Translations under genes and position numbers: made by a program
Assembly: GCF_024213555.1 (NCBI RefSeq)
Contig: NZ_JANAVO010000001.1
Span: 1,302,001 to 1,366,000, forward strand
Reading direction: 5' to 3'
Length of the DNA stretch: 64,000 nucleotides
Origin: Allokutzneria sp. A3M-2-11 16
GTDB lineage: Bacteria; Actinomycetota; Actinomycetes; Mycobacteriales; Pseudonocardiaceae
Notes under the pieces: generated by a model
What the model was told of the DNA's origin: nothing
Databases searched by the model: none
The model's input: only the letters and a program-made list of their open reading frames with translations
Shown here: piece after piece, positions 1 to 10,654 of the stretch
Layout: every line of letters begins with the position of its first letter
Numbering within the stretch: position 1 is the stretch's first letter

Positions 1-1588
<1,588 letters not shown>

Positions 1589-2046
1589 GATGCGTCCTTC
1601 CAGGGACTGTTGCTAGCTTGAGCTGCGCGAGGCAGCCGATCTAGCACAGTTGTCAAGAGGTGCGGTAGTGCCCTGAGATCCTAAGCCCCGGGGTAGGGCG
1701 CGGAGAAAGAGGGCAGCGCAAAGGGGCAGTCTAGCCACGCGAACGGCGACTGTCGAGTGGGACCGGCCAGAAGAACCGCCCACTGCTCACGGACAGAGTG
1801 ACCTCAACGCGACCATCCGTCAAGGTGCCACGCGTTGATCACTCCCCTGGCGCAAAGCGCTCTCACCAGCCGTAACCGGGGGCAAGCGCGATCACCGGCG
1901 AAAACGCACGAAGAGCGGGCCCTCGCCCCCTGGCCAGGAGCATCGGGACAGAGTATGGCGAACGCCACATCGGCATCGCCAACCAGGGGTCTTTACAAAT
2001 GGCCCAAGTCACGTTTTCCAGCGCCGAACGGTCGGCGGGAGACCGC
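1589..2046. other. Gene-free rpoB upstream region
   Basis: This 458-bp stretch separates rpoB from the 126-aa gene upstream of it. I see no convincing gene: the short frames here are shadows without ribosome-binding sites. It should hold the rpoB promoter and leader. A TTGACA hexamer reads on the minus strand at 1651-1656, but no good -10 hexamer lies 17 bp downstream of it, so I do not call a promoter. Confidence 0.5.
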
Positions 2047-2427
2047 TCAGCGCAGGTACGTGGTCGGTGGCCAGTCCTCGTCGTCGATCGGCTCCGGTCG
2101 CGGGGCTGGACGCGCGGGGCGACGCACGTCCTCGGCACGCACCTCGTCCAGGTACGCCTCGCCGCGAGCGGCGTGCTCTTCCCGTTCCGCCTCCGAGAGC
2201 CCTCCGTACCACTGCATGAAGTCGGCTGACCGCGCGCTGACGACCTCTTCATAGGCGGACGACATCATCAGCTTCCGGATGTCGCCGCGGCCGGAAAGCA
2301 CGTCGGTTGCCAGATCTCTCAGCTCCGGCCCAGCCGCGCCGGTCGCCATCTGCTCCAAGCCCTGCCGGAGCACCTTGGCCAGCGCTGGATCATCTGTGAG
2401 TCCACTCAACGGGTCGGACTGCGCCAC
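2047..2427 (-). CDS. Conserved hypothetical protein, partner of the upstream T7SS-like protein
   Basis: A 126-aa soluble, acidic protein starting at GTG (2427), one base after the stop of the upstream gene, so the two are probably co-translated. There is no signal peptide or membrane segment. The N-terminal half is helical (LAKVLRQGLEQM, ELRDLATDVLSGR). The middle carries a FMQWYGGLSEAEREEH segment and the C-terminus is proline- and arginine-rich. I do not recognise a family. The coupling suggests a dedicated partner or chaperone of the EspC/WXG-like protein; that is inference only. Confidence 0.7.
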   Translation of the reverse strand: MAQSDPLSGLTDDPALAKVLRQGLEQMATGAAGPELRDLATDVLSGRGDIRKLMMSSAYEEVVSARSADFMQWYGGLSEAEREEHAARGEAYLDEVRAEDVRRPARPAPRPEPIDDEDWPPTTYLR

Positions 2428-2428
2428 A

Positions 2429-3442
2429 TCACACCCCCGGGTGCCGATAGTCGCTCACGGGCATCCGCAGCGCGGTGAAAGCGGGATCGTTCACCATGGC
2501 CTGCATCACGCCGATCGAACCGTGCACCGCGTTCTGCACGTTCGTGGTCATCCTCGTGATGTCACCCCACAAGCTGATGATCTTGGCGCACTGGAGTGCG
2601 CCCAACGCCATGCCCGCGAACACCCCGATGCCAGTCGCGGCGAGGAAGGGGGCGACGCACAGCGTGAGCGCCAGGACAGTGAGGCGGTCGACGATCCCTT
2701 TCAGAATGTCCGCGGTGGCCTTGGCGAAGTGCCACACGGTCTCTGCTACGAGCATGTACTCCCGGTGCAGCTTCTCCAGCGCCGTTGCCTGTGATTCAAG
2801 TGCCCGGATCGTGTAGTCGAAGTACCCGAAAGCAGCTTCAGCGGCCTTCCCGTCCCAGCGCGCATCGACTGCCTGCAGACCTTGCCGAAGATTGCTCGCC
2901 GTTGCCTGGGAGTACTTGCTCAATGCCTGCCAGGCTCCGGCGCAACGCGCATAACCTTCCCAGTTACCGACGAGCAACTTCGTCAGCGCTTCGAGGGGGT
3001 TGAATTTGGTGGTCAGCTCGATCGCCTTGTTCATCCATACCGTAGGGCTGACCAGGTCGGTGAAGTCGTTGAAGAGCTGGGCCGGGTCGGTGAACTCGGT
3101 TGGCTTGGGAGGCGGCACCAGGTGTCGGGCCGGGTCTTCTCGGTCTCCCCTCGGCGCGGCCGGTCCTGGGAGCGCCGGGCTCACCGGCTGGGAACGAGGG
3201 TGCGCTGCGTCGGGATAGGTCGCGTCGAGACGCCTCGCGGTCGCTTCGTCGAGGCGCTGGTACAAGCTCGCTGCCGCACCGAGACCGCCCGCAGCCGCGA
3301 CTAGCACCTGCTGACCTCGGTCCAGGTTCGCGCGGACTCTGGGCAGAATCGTGCTGTGACCTGACAGAGCTTTCTGGAAGAGCGCAGCCGTCGAAAAGCT
3401 CTCACTGGAAATTTCGCAGCGCCGAGGAAAGCACGAATCCAC
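2429..3442 (-). CDS. Type VII secretion-like (EspC/WXG100-type) protein with hydrophobic segment
   Basis: About 337 aa from a GTG at 3442, with GGAG four bases upstream; an in-frame TTG at 3457 lacks a ribosome-binding site. Residues ~10-70 (SFSTAALFQKALSGHSTILP through ASLYQRLDEATARRLDATY) resemble EspC-type ESX substrate N-termini. A proline-rich linker follows, then a helical region with a W-D-G turn (ARWDGKAAEAAFGYF) typical of WXG100-like helical hairpins. A hydrophobic stretch comes next (LTVLALTLCVAPFLAATGIG and onward), and the tail is amphipathic. It is translationally coupled to the 126-aa gene. Secretion through an ESX system is inferred from fold-like features; no ESX machinery is visible nearby. 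Confidence 0.75.
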   Translation of the reverse strand: MDSCFPRRCEISSESFSTAALFQKALSGHSTILPRVRANLDRGQQVLVAAAGGLGAAASLYQRLDEATARRLDATYPDAAHPRSQPVSPALPGPAAPRGDREDPARHLVPPPKPTEFTDPAQLFNDFTDLVSPTVWMNKAIELTTKFNPLEALTKLLVGNWEGYARCAGAWQALSKYSQATASNLRQGLQAVDARWDGKAAEAAFGYFDYTIRALESQATALEKLHREYMLVAETVWHFAKATADILKGIVDRLTVLALTLCVAPFLAATGIGVFAGMALGALQCAKIISLWGDITRMTTNVQNAVHGSIGVMQAMVNDPAFTALRMPVSDYRHPGV

Positions 3443-3479
3443 CGGCTCCGGCCTCAATCAGACGTCGGCTGTGGGTTCG

Positions 3480-3719
3480 ATGGTTTTCGGCATTGCCGGA
3501 ATCGTCATGACCATGCTCGCGCTGTCCGATCCGACCGACGTCGGAAGCACTGTCACCGTCATCGCGATGAGCGCGGTGTGGATCGCCGGTGGCTACTTCG
3601 GCGCCCTCGCGCGCTGGAGCGAGTCGGACGAGGACCTTTCGAAGCACTCGGCCATCGCCGGGGTACTCACTCTGTCCGGTATCGCCGTCGGCCTCGTGCT
3701 GGACTGGCTGCTCACCTGA
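3480..3719 (+). CDS. Small multi-pass membrane protein
   Basis: A 79-aa protein from ATG 3480; an in-frame GTG at 3471 is an alternative. It shows three hydrophobic segments: VFGIAGIVMTMLAL, TVTVIAMSAVWIAGGYFGAL and IAGVLTLSGIAVGLVLDWLL, with a short charged loop WSESDEDLSKHS. The family is not recognised. It sits alone on the plus strand, diverging from the EspC/WXG-like gene by fewer than 40 bp and ending 6 bp from the convergent Mce-associated gene. Its compositional pattern is clearly that of a small integral membrane protein. Confidence 0.6.
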   Translation: MVFGIAGIVMTMLALSDPTDVGSTVTVIAMSAVWIAGGYFGALARWSESDEDLSKHSAIAGVLTLSGIAVGLVLDWLLT

Positions 3720-3725
3720 TCCCGC

Positions 3726-4469
3726 TCAGCGGAGGACGATGTCGCTGATCCGCCAGCGGCCGTCGACGCGCTCGGTGGTGAGGGTGACCTGGACCGGCAC
3801 GTCCTCGCGGTAGTCGTCGACCTGGCGCAGCGTGTGGTGGTCGGCGAAGACCAGCACCAGCGCGCGGTCGCCCTCGATCGACTTCACCCCGATCTGGCGA
3901 ATCGTCGTGGTCAGCACGATCTTGCGCTCCGGCGCGATCTTGCGGATCTCGGCCATGAGGACCTGGTACTGCTCCACCGCCTTGCCGACGAGCACGTCCT
4001 TCGCGAGCCGCTCCGACTTGCCCATGTCCGCGTAGTCCAGCGAGAACAGCGACTGGGTTGCCGTGCTGATCTGGCCGGTGACCTCGGTGGTGACGCCGGT
4101 GTCGACCAGGGCCCGGTTGTCGACGCCGCTCTCGGCGCGCTCGTTGGCCGTCTGCGTGGCGAACCAGACGGCGAGCGCGGCGAAGAGGACGGCGACGGCG
4201 GTCAACAGCGCGGGCAGCTGCCACCAGGGGCGTTCCTGGGCCACTGCCTCCGGTTCGTCCTCTGGTTCCGGCTCGGGCTCAGGGTCGGGTTCGGCCTGCT
4301 TCGCGCGGGGCTCGGGTGCCGAGTCGATCACCGGAGGCGCGACGACCTCCTCCTCGACGACCGTGTCCTCGACGAGGGGCTCGGGACGCGGGTCGGGGCG
4401 CTTCCTCGTCCCGGCGACCTGCCGCTTGCGCGGGGTGGACGTGGGGCGGGAACGGCGGGGCGGGGTCAC
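3726..4469 (-). CDS. Mce-associated membrane protein, distal
   Basis: A 247-aa protein at the 3' end of the mce operon. The N-terminal ~80 residues are basic, then acidic and proline-rich (EPDPEPEPEPEDEPEA). One transmembrane helix follows (LPALLTAVAVLFAALAVWFA), then a soluble SnoaL/NTF2-like domain ending VDGRWRISDIVLR. This layout is typical of Mas proteins that accompany Mce systems and are proposed to stabilise the importer. It overlaps the upstream Mas gene by 4 bp. Assignment rests on operon position and architecture; the exact subfamily is uncertain. Confidence 0.85.
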   Translation of the reverse strand: MTPPRRSRPTSTPRKRQVAGTRKRPDPRPEPLVEDTVVEEEVVAPPVIDSAPEPRAKQAEPDPEPEPEPEDEPEAVAQERPWWQLPALLTAVAVLFAALAVWFATQTANERAESGVDNRALVDTGVTTEVTGQISTATQSLFSLDYADMGKSERLAKDVLVGKAVEQYQVLMAEIRKIAPERKIVLTTTIRQIGVKSIEGDRALVLVFADHHTLRQVDDYREDVPVQVTLTTERVDGRWRISDIVLR

Positions 4470-4993
4470 GAGGCACCTCCGGCCACCTTGATCGGGGCGA
4501 GCGCGTTGAGCTTCCAGCCGGTGTCGGTCTTGGTCAGCTCCGCGAGGAAGCGGAAGCGCAGCGGCTCCGCGGGCTGGCCGTCGAGGCTCACCATGCGCTC
4601 GACCACGCTCATCACCGTCGCCTTGCCCGCGCGGGTGTCCAGCGAGGTCACCGCCGCGTCGAGCACCTTGGCGGTGCTGACCTGCTTGAGCTGTTCGAGC
4701 TCCTTGCGCGCCCGGTCCTTGTCCGCGACGAAGTCCGCCTGGAGCGCCCCGGTGGACACCTCCTGCCAGCGCGCGATCATCGCGTCGAAGTTGCGGTAGT
4801 CGAGGGTGTTGAAGTTGACGATCGCCTGCTGGCCCGCGGTGGAGACCGCTTCGCGCTCCTTGGCGAACTCGACCGACTCATCACCAGAGAGCCACAACCA
4901 GCCCACCCCGAACCAGGCGGCGGCCAGCACCGCGGCGGCGGCGAGGCCCGCGGTGGTCCACAGCACCACGCGTGGCGGCTGCTTGTCGTCCAT
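4466..4993 (-). CDS. Mce-associated membrane protein, proximal
   Basis: A 175-aa protein with a short cytoplasmic N-terminus, one membrane helix (VVLWTTAGLAAAAVLAAAWF) and an extracytoplasmic NTF2-like domain. That domain contains LDYRNFDAMIARWQEVSTG, a pattern common to Mas proteins, and ends TGWKLNALAPIKV. It starts 30 bp after mceF and overlaps the next Mas gene by 4 bp, so it belongs to the mce transcript. Its role is probably accessory to the Mce lipid importer; this is known for mycobacterial relatives and inferred here. Confidence 0.87.
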   Translation of the reverse strand: MDDKQPPRVVLWTTAGLAAAAVLAAAWFGVGWLWLSGDESVEFAKEREAVSTAGQQAIVNFNTLDYRNFDAMIARWQEVSTGALQADFVADKDRARKELEQLKQVSTAKVLDAAVTSLDTRAGKATVMSVVERMVSLDGQPAEPLRFRFLAELTKTDTGWKLNALAPIKVAGGAS

Positions 4994-5023
4994 ATCGCTC
5001 CAGGGTAGGCGGGTGATGCGGCC

Positions 5024-6286
5024 TCAGCCGGGTAGGCCGAACAGCTGGCCGAGACTGGTCGGGCTGTTCAGCCCGACCGGTTTGAGCAGGTCGAGAAGGC
5101 TGCCGGGCTGCTGGACGACCTGCGTCGACGACACCCCTCCGGTCCCGAGGCCCGGCGCGGGCGGCGGGGTCACCGGCCTGCCGCCGTAGGGCGCGTTCTG
5201 CGCCCCGCGCACGGTGACCGGGCTGCCGGGGCCCTCCGCGCAGTAAGCCTGCGTGTTGAGCGGGGCGGCCGAGGTGTCCCCGCCGGTGCGCCGCTTGGTC
5301 TTCTCGTAGCCCTTCACGCATGCGGGCGGGTCGAAGAAGTTCAGTGCCAGTCCGAAGTGCGCGGTTCCGTCGCCCGGGGCCACGGTGAACGCTCCGCCGA
5401 CCACCATCGGATACGTCACCAGCAGCTGTTCGATGCCGTTCTTGCGCGGCAGCGCCACGTTGGCCGTGGTGAGGAGGTTCGCGATCGTCTCCGACAGGCC
5501 CTGGCCGGATTCCTTGATCAGGCCGCTGACCTGCTGGGCGGCTCCCGGCGCCGCGGTGATCAGATTGCGCAGGTCCGGGTCGGAGGTCTTGAGCTGGTCG
5601 GCGATCAGCCGCAGGTCACGGCTGAAGTCGGTGATCGCGGAACCCTTGGCGGCCTGCGTGTCCAGCACGGTGCGGCCGTCGCGCAGCAGCTGCAACGTCT
5701 GCGGCAGGTGTCGCACGGCGTCGCCGGTGAACGAACGCGTGGTGTCGATGAGGCGTTGAAGATCCTGCCCGCGCCCGTCGAAGGCGGTGCCGAGCTGGTC
5801 GACCACGGTGCGCAGCGAATCGGTCGGAACCGATGACGCGAGGCTGTCGAGGTTGCCCAGCAGCGACTGCACGGGCAGCGGGGTCTTGCTCTGCTCACGG
5901 CGGATCACCGAGCCCTCCGCGAGGAACGGTCCCGCTTCGGACTTCGGGCGCAGGTCCACGTACTGCTCGCCGACGGCCGACCGGTTGGTCACGACGGCTT
6001 CGACATCGGTGGGGATCGGCGCGGAGGACGAGTCGATGTCCAGCTGCACCTCGACCCCGTCCGCGGTCAACCGCAGCGGTCCGACGCGCCCCACCGCGAC
6101 ACCGCGATAGGTGACCTCGGCGTTGGTGAAGATGCCACCAGCGTCGGCCAGCTCCATCGTCACCACGTAGCCGCGCGGGCCGAAGAGGCGGTCCAGTCCG
6201 GCGTACCGGGCGCCCGCGTAGCTGACGCCCACCAGTGCGATGAGCACGAAACCGATGAGCTGGAGCCTTGCCCTGCGGGTCAACAT
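5024..6286 (-). CDS. mceF: Mce family protein MceF
   Basis: A 420-aa sixth Mce subunit. An uncleaved N-terminal membrane anchor (LQLIGFVLIALVGVSYAGA) precedes the MCE/MlaD domain (residues ~35-115; YVVTMELADAGGIFTNAEV and TYRGVAVGRVGPLRL). A long helical region follows (~130-300), then a proline-rich C-terminal tail (RPVTPPPAPG). The ATG lies directly after the mceE stop with no spacer. MCE proteins form the hexameric tunnel that carries lipids across the cell envelope to the YrbE permease. The F position is assigned from operon order. Confidence 0.93.
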   Translation of the reverse strand: MLTRRARLQLIGFVLIALVGVSYAGARYAGLDRLFGPRGYVVTMELADAGGIFTNAEVTYRGVAVGRVGPLRLTADGVEVQLDIDSSSAPIPTDVEAVVTNRSAVGEQYVDLRPKSEAGPFLAEGSVIRREQSKTPLPVQSLLGNLDSLASSVPTDSLRTVVDQLGTAFDGRGQDLQRLIDTTRSFTGDAVRHLPQTLQLLRDGRTVLDTQAAKGSAITDFSRDLRLIADQLKTSDPDLRNLITAAPGAAQQVSGLIKESGQGLSETIANLLTTANVALPRKNGIEQLLVTYPMVVGGAFTVAPGDGTAHFGLALNFFDPPACVKGYEKTKRRTGGDTSAAPLNTQAYCAEGPGSPVTVRGAQNAPYGGRPVTPPPAPGLGTGGVSSTQVVQQPGSLLDLLKPVGLNSPTSLGQLFGLPG

Positions 6287-7435
6287 CTAGCGCCCACCCC
6301 CGAGGAGTCCGCCGAGCAGGCCACCGAGGGCCCCGCCCGGCTGGGCGGTCTGCCCCGGTAGCTGCAGGGGCAGCCGGGGAAGCGGGTTGCCCTGCTGACC
6401 GCCGAGCCCGGGGATCGGCAGCTGGATCAGCGGCTGCCGCGACCGGCCCAGGTTGTCCAGGATGTTGCCGAGGTCGAGGTCGAGCTTGGCGTAGAGGTTG
6501 GTGTAGTCGCCCTTGATCCCGGCCACCGCGGCGTCCGGGAAGGGGAAGGTCAGCAGCAGCTCGAAGGACTTCGGCAGGTCCGTGCCCGCCTCCGCCAGCT
6601 TCTTCAGCGTCGGCGTGAGCGCCTTCAGGTCGGCGATCAGGTCGTCCCTGCTGCGTTTGACCACGTCGGTGGCGACCCCGGAGAGCTTGTCCAGCCCCTT
6701 GAGCATCCCCACCAGCTGTTCGCGCTGGTCGGCGAGGACCTTGATGCCCGGCGACAGGTCCTTGAGCGCGGTCTCGATGTTGCCGCGCTGCCCGGCCAGC
6801 GTGGACGACAGGCGGTTCACACCGTCCAGCGCCCTGGTGATCTCGTTGCGGTGCCCGTCGAGGCCCTTCACCAGCGTGTTCACATTGCCCAGCAGGGAGC
6901 GCAGCTGCGGCTCGTTGCCGGACATCGCGGCGTTGAGCTCCTTGGTGATGTCCTGGAGCTTCGCCACCCCGCCGCCGTTGAGCAGCATCGACAGCGCGCC
7001 GAAGACCTCTTCGACCTCGGGGTTGCGGTTGGTCCGCTCGATCGGGATCTGCGCGCCGTTGACCAACCTCCCGGTCTCGCGGCCCTTGGGCGGCGCGGCC
7101 AGTTCGACGAACTTCTCGCCCAGCAGGCTGGACTGGCGCAGGCGGGCATCGGCGTTTCCCGGCAGCACCACATCGCCGTTGACCGACACCGTGACCAGCG
7201 CGGTCCAGCCGTCCGGGGCGAGCTCGACGCCCTCCACCCGGCCGACCGGAACGTCGTTGACCTTCACCGCGGCCTGCGGGACCAGGTCGAGGACATCCCG
7301 GAACTGGACTTTCACCTGGTACGGGCGGTCACCGAGGTCCGCGCCGCCGGGGAGCGGCACGTCGTAGAGCCCGCCGAACCCACAGCCGCCGAGGCTCAGC
7401 AGCGCGGCGATGACGAGCGCGATCCGGCGCTTCAT
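6287..7435 (-). CDS. mceE: Mce family lipoprotein MceE
   Basis: A 382-aa Mce subunit with a lipoprotein signal: MKRRIALVIAALL followed by the lipobox LGGC with Cys18, so it is probably lipid-anchored, as MceE/LprK is in mycobacteria. The MCE domain lies at ~35-115 (YQVKVQFRDVLDLVPQAAV, VKVNDVPVGRVEGVEL). A helical needle region comes next, and the tail is glycine/leucine-rich (GGALGGLLGGLLGGG). The start overlaps the end of mceD by 4 bp. Confidence 0.93.
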   Translation of the reverse strand: MKRRIALVIAALLSLGGCGFGGLYDVPLPGGADLGDRPYQVKVQFRDVLDLVPQAAVKVNDVPVGRVEGVELAPDGWTALVTVSVNGDVVLPGNADARLRQSSLLGEKFVELAAPPKGRETGRLVNGAQIPIERTNRNPEVEEVFGALSMLLNGGGVAKLQDITKELNAAMSGNEPQLRSLLGNVNTLVKGLDGHRNEITRALDGVNRLSSTLAGQRGNIETALKDLSPGIKVLADQREQLVGMLKGLDKLSGVATDVVKRSRDDLIADLKALTPTLKKLAEAGTDLPKSFELLLTFPFPDAAVAGIKGDYTNLYAKLDLDLGNILDNLGRSRQPLIQLPIPGLGGQQGNPLPRLPLQLPGQTAQPGGALGGLLGGLLGGGR

Positions 7436-8655
7436 CGGCCACCTCCGGCAGGAGGCTGCGCAGGGGTCGCCGGAGTGCCGCCGCGGGCGGACGGGGACAG
7501 CAACGGCACGGGCAGCGTGGGCGCGCGGCCCTGCTGGAGCGCCTGGATCACCTCGGCGACGCTGGGCAGCTTCACCGCGCCGTTCACCACCGGTGCGAGC
7601 TTGTCGCAGGTGTCGGCGAGCAACTGCGGGAGCTGCTTCGGCGTGGTCTGCCGGACCAGCTTGCAGATCAGCACGATCGGCGGCTCGGTCAGCTCGTTGA
7701 GGTGGGCGCGCGTGTCCAGCGTTCCCGACGACCCGTTGTAGGCGTTCTGCAGGTTGCCAAGGGCGAGCGGGCCGACGTCGAGCACCTCGGCGAGCGCGGC
7801 GCGCTGGTCGACGAGGACCCTGGTGATCCCGCCCAGTTTGTCCACATTGGACTTGAGCTTGTCCCGGTTGTCCTTGATGAACCCGTCGACGGCGGTCAGC
7901 GCCAGCGCCAGTTCCCGCAGCGACGCACCGAGGTTCTGCCGTTCCTCGGCGAGGAACTTGCCGACGTCGGCGACCTGGTCGGTGAACCGCCGCACCTGCC
8001 CGTCGTTGCGGGCCAGCATGGAGGTGAACTTCTGCAGCCCGTCCACGGTGCCGAACAGGTCCTCGCGCGAGCCGGAGAGCGTTTCCGTTGCGGCACCGAG
8101 GTTTCTGATGGTGTCGCCGAGCTTCTTCCCGTTGCCGTCGAGGTTCTTGGCCGCGGTGTCCAGCAGGTCCGAGAGCGCCCCGTTCGCGTTGGCGCCCTTG
8201 GGTCCCAACGCCGTGGTGAGCTTGTCCAGGCTGGCGTAGACGTCGTCCAGCTCGACGGGCGTCGCGGTGCGCTCGCGCGGGATCACCGCTCCGTCAGCCA
8301 GCTTGTCGCCGCCGGTGTAGGCGGGCGCGAGCTGGAGGTAGCGGTCGCTGACCACGGCCGGGTTCACGACGAGCGCCTGCGCGGTCGCCGGGATGTCGAC
8401 GTCGTCGTCGACCCGGAAGTCGACCTTCACCACCCGGCCCAGCGGCTCGACCTTCTCGACCTGGCCGACGCGGACGCCGAGCACGCGGACGTCGCCGCCC
8501 GGATAGACACCGACACCGGCGGAGAAGTACGCGGTGACGCGTTTCCCCGGTGTACCAAGGAAAACGAACCAGATGCCCGCGGTGATGACCAGTGCGACGA
8601 CGCAGAGGAAGGCGACCGGCCTGGCGAGATCGCGGCTCCGCGCGGAAGTGCTCAT
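7432..8655 (-). CDS. mceD: Mce family protein MceD
   Basis: A 407-aa Mce subunit. The chosen ATG (8655) forms an ATGA overlap with the mceC stop; a longer in-frame start 9 bases upstream exists but would break the operon's regular 4-bp overlaps. Features in order: membrane anchor (VAFLCVVALVITAGIWFVFL), MCE domain (TAYFSAGVGVYPGGDVRVLG), helical region, a segment with Cys residues (VLICKLV, LADTCDKLAPVV), and a proline-rich end. It is a component of the Mce lipid-import hexamer. Confidence 0.92.
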   Translation of the reverse strand: MSTSARSRDLARPVAFLCVVALVITAGIWFVFLGTPGKRVTAYFSAGVGVYPGGDVRVLGVRVGQVEKVEPLGRVVKVDFRVDDDVDIPATAQALVVNPAVVSDRYLQLAPAYTGGDKLADGAVIPRERTATPVELDDVYASLDKLTTALGPKGANANGALSDLLDTAAKNLDGNGKKLGDTIRNLGAATETLSGSREDLFGTVDGLQKFTSMLARNDGQVRRFTDQVADVGKFLAEERQNLGASLRELALALTAVDGFIKDNRDKLKSNVDKLGGITRVLVDQRAALAEVLDVGPLALGNLQNAYNGSSGTLDTRAHLNELTEPPIVLICKLVRQTTPKQLPQLLADTCDKLAPVVNGAVKLPSVAEVIQALQQGRAPTLPVPLLSPSARGGTPATPAQPPAGGGR

Positions 8656-9635
8656 GGGCGGCACCCCTCCGGGTTGATCGGGCCGATCGACGGCGGCAGC
8701 AGCCCGCAGATGTAGGTGTCGAACCAGCGCCCGTTGCCGAGGGTGTTGGCGAAGACGCGGACGAACGGCGCCATCAGCTGGATGCTCTTGCTGAGGCTCT
8801 CCTGGTTGCGGTTGAGCATCGTGGTGACCCGCTCCAGCTGCTCCAGCGCGGGCCGCAGCTGGGCCTTGTTGTCCACCACCAGACCCTGGAGCTCCTTGGA
8901 CAGCTTCTGCGTCCCGGTCAACAGGTTCCTGATGGCGTCACGCCGTTTGCGGATCTCTTCCAGCAGTTTGTTGCCGTCGCCGAGCAGCTTCTCGAACTCG
9001 GCGTTGCGATCGGAGACGGTCTTGCTGAGCTGGTTGGTGTTGCGCAGCAGGGTGGCCAGCTGCTGATCCCGCGTGGAGATCGTCTTCGACAGCGCGGACA
9101 ACCCGTCCAGCGCGCCCCTGACCTCGCCCGGGGTGTCGCGGAAGGTGTCGGAGATGACCCGGAAGCTCTTGGCGAGCTGGTCGGTGTCGATCTCGGTGAG
9201 CGTGGTGGCCAGCCCGGTGAACGCCTCGGTCACGTCGTAGGGGGCGATGGTGCGCTCGCGCGGGATCGCCTGGCTCGGCCGCAGTTCCCGCTCCCCCTGC
9301 GGGTCGAGCGAGAGGAACTTCTGGCCCAGCAACGTCTTGATCTTGATGGCGGCCGAGGTGCGGTCGCCGACCCAGGCGTCGCCGACCCGGAAGGACACCA
9401 GCACGTGGTCGCCCTCCAGTTCGACGCCGGTGACCTTGCCGACCTTCACCCCGGCGACGCGCACCTCGTCGCCGTCGCGCAGCCCCCCGGCCTCGGAGAA
9501 GTGCGCGCGGTAGGAGGTGCCGCCGCCGATGATCGGCAGGTCCTCGGCGAAGAACGCGGCCAGCAGGCCGAGCAGCAGCACCACCAGCCCGGAGGCGCCG
9601 ACGGCGACGGGGTTGCGCTCGCGGAACGGCTTCAC
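8652..9635 (-). CDS. mceC: Mce family protein MceC
   Basis: A 327-aa Mce subunit. The GTG at 9635 is preferred because it makes a GTGA overlap with the mceB stop and has GAGG eight bases upstream; an upstream GTG at 9644 would give three more residues. The protein shows an N-terminal anchor (VAVGASGLVVLLLGLLAAFF), the MCE domain (GGLRDGDEVRVAGVKVGKV), a heptad-like helical region, and a C-terminal CGLLPPSIGPINPEGC segment with two cysteines. The latter resembles the conserved cysteine pair near the end of the MceA and MceB-type proteins here. Confidence 0.92.
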   Translation of the reverse strand: MKPFRERNPVAVGASGLVVLLLGLLAAFFAEDLPIIGGGTSYRAHFSEAGGLRDGDEVRVAGVKVGKVTGVELEGDHVLVSFRVGDAWVGDRTSAAIKIKTLLGQKFLSLDPQGERELRPSQAIPRERTIAPYDVTEAFTGLATTLTEIDTDQLAKSFRVISDTFRDTPGEVRGALDGLSALSKTISTRDQQLATLLRNTNQLSKTVSDRNAEFEKLLGDGNKLLEEIRKRRDAIRNLLTGTQKLSKELQGLVVDNKAQLRPALEQLERVTTMLNRNQESLSKSIQLMAPFVRVFANTLGNGRWFDTYICGLLPPSIGPINPEGCRP

Positions 9636-10654
9636 CGGCGACACCTCGGCTGCGTCGGCGGCAGGACCGGCACGCCGACCTTGCCGACCACGGGCAGCGC
9701 GACCTCACCGGAAGCCCCGCACAGGAAGAAGTTGAACCACGAGCCGTAGGTCGCGGTGCGGGCGATCGTCTCCAGCTTGTTCGGCATCCGCTGGAGCACG
9801 CCCTCGACGATGTCGTTGCTGTCGGCGAGGTTCTTGGACACCTTGCCGAGCTCGGCGATGTCGTTGCGCAGCGGCGCCCGCGCGTCGGTCAGCAGTCCCG
9901 CCGTGGTGCCGGTGAGATCGGCGAGCGCGCTGACCGCCTCGCCGATCGGTTCCCGGTCCTTGGCGAGCCCGGACACCAACTGCTGCAAGGAGATCACGAG
10001 CCCGGACAGCTGCGCGTCGCGCTGGTTGACGGTGCCGAGCACGGTGTTGAGGTTGCCGATGACCTCGCCGATCACCTTGTCCTTGCTCGCGATCGTCGAG
10101 GTCAGCGATGCCGTGTGGGCCAACAGGCTCTGCACCGTGCCGCCCTCGCCCTGGAGCACCTGGACGATCTCGTAGGACAGCTTGTTCACATCGGCCGGGT
10201 TGAGCGCCTGGAACAGCGGCTTGAACCCGTTGAACAGCGAGGTCAGGTCCAGCGCGGGCCGCGTGCGCTCCAGCGGGATCGTCGCGCCCGCCGCCAAGTC
10301 CCCGGCACCGCCCGCACCGCGCTCCAACGCGATGTAGCGCTGGCCGACCAGGTTGCGGTACTTGATCGTCGCGGTGACCGACTCGGGCAGCTTCTTGCCC
10401 GCGGTGACGGAGAAGCGCACCTCGGCGAGCCTGCGGTCCACGACGCTCACGCCGCGCACCTCCCCGACCCGGACCCCGGCGATGCGCACGTCGTCGCCCT
10501 CGTTGACCGAGGTGGCGTCGACGAACCTGGCGCTGTACTCCGTGGCTCCGCGCAGGTCCACGTTGGCGATCGTGACGGCCAGCAACCCGGTCGCGAGCAC
10601 GGTGACCGTGGCGAAGATGATCAACTTCGTCAGCGGTCCGGCGAGTCCCCTCAC
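9632..10654 (-). CDS. mceB: Mce family protein MceB
   Basis: A 340-aa Mce subunit. The start GTG (10654) overlaps the mceA stop as GTGA; the longer in-frame extension upstream is coding sequence of mceA in another frame. Its anchor is LTKLIIFATVTVLATGLLAV. The MCE domain contains VDATSVNEGDDVRIAGVRVG and LVGQRYIALERG. A helical region follows, and the C-terminus (WFNFFLCGASGE to LPPTQPRCRR) has a cysteine pair. It belongs to the Mce lipid-transfer hexamer. Confidence 0.93.
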   Translation of the reverse strand: MRGLAGPLTKLIIFATVTVLATGLLAVTIANVDLRGATEYSARFVDATSVNEGDDVRIAGVRVGEVRGVSVVDRRLAEVRFSVTAGKKLPESVTATIKYRNLVGQRYIALERGAGGAGDLAAGATIPLERTRPALDLTSLFNGFKPLFQALNPADVNKLSYEIVQVLQGEGGTVQSLLAHTASLTSTIASKDKVIGEVIGNLNTVLGTVNQRDAQLSGLVISLQQLVSGLAKDREPIGEAVSALADLTGTTAGLLTDARAPLRNDIAELGKVSKNLADSNDIVEGVLQRMPNKLETIARTATYGSWFNFFLCGASGEVALPVVGKVGVPVLPPTQPRCRR

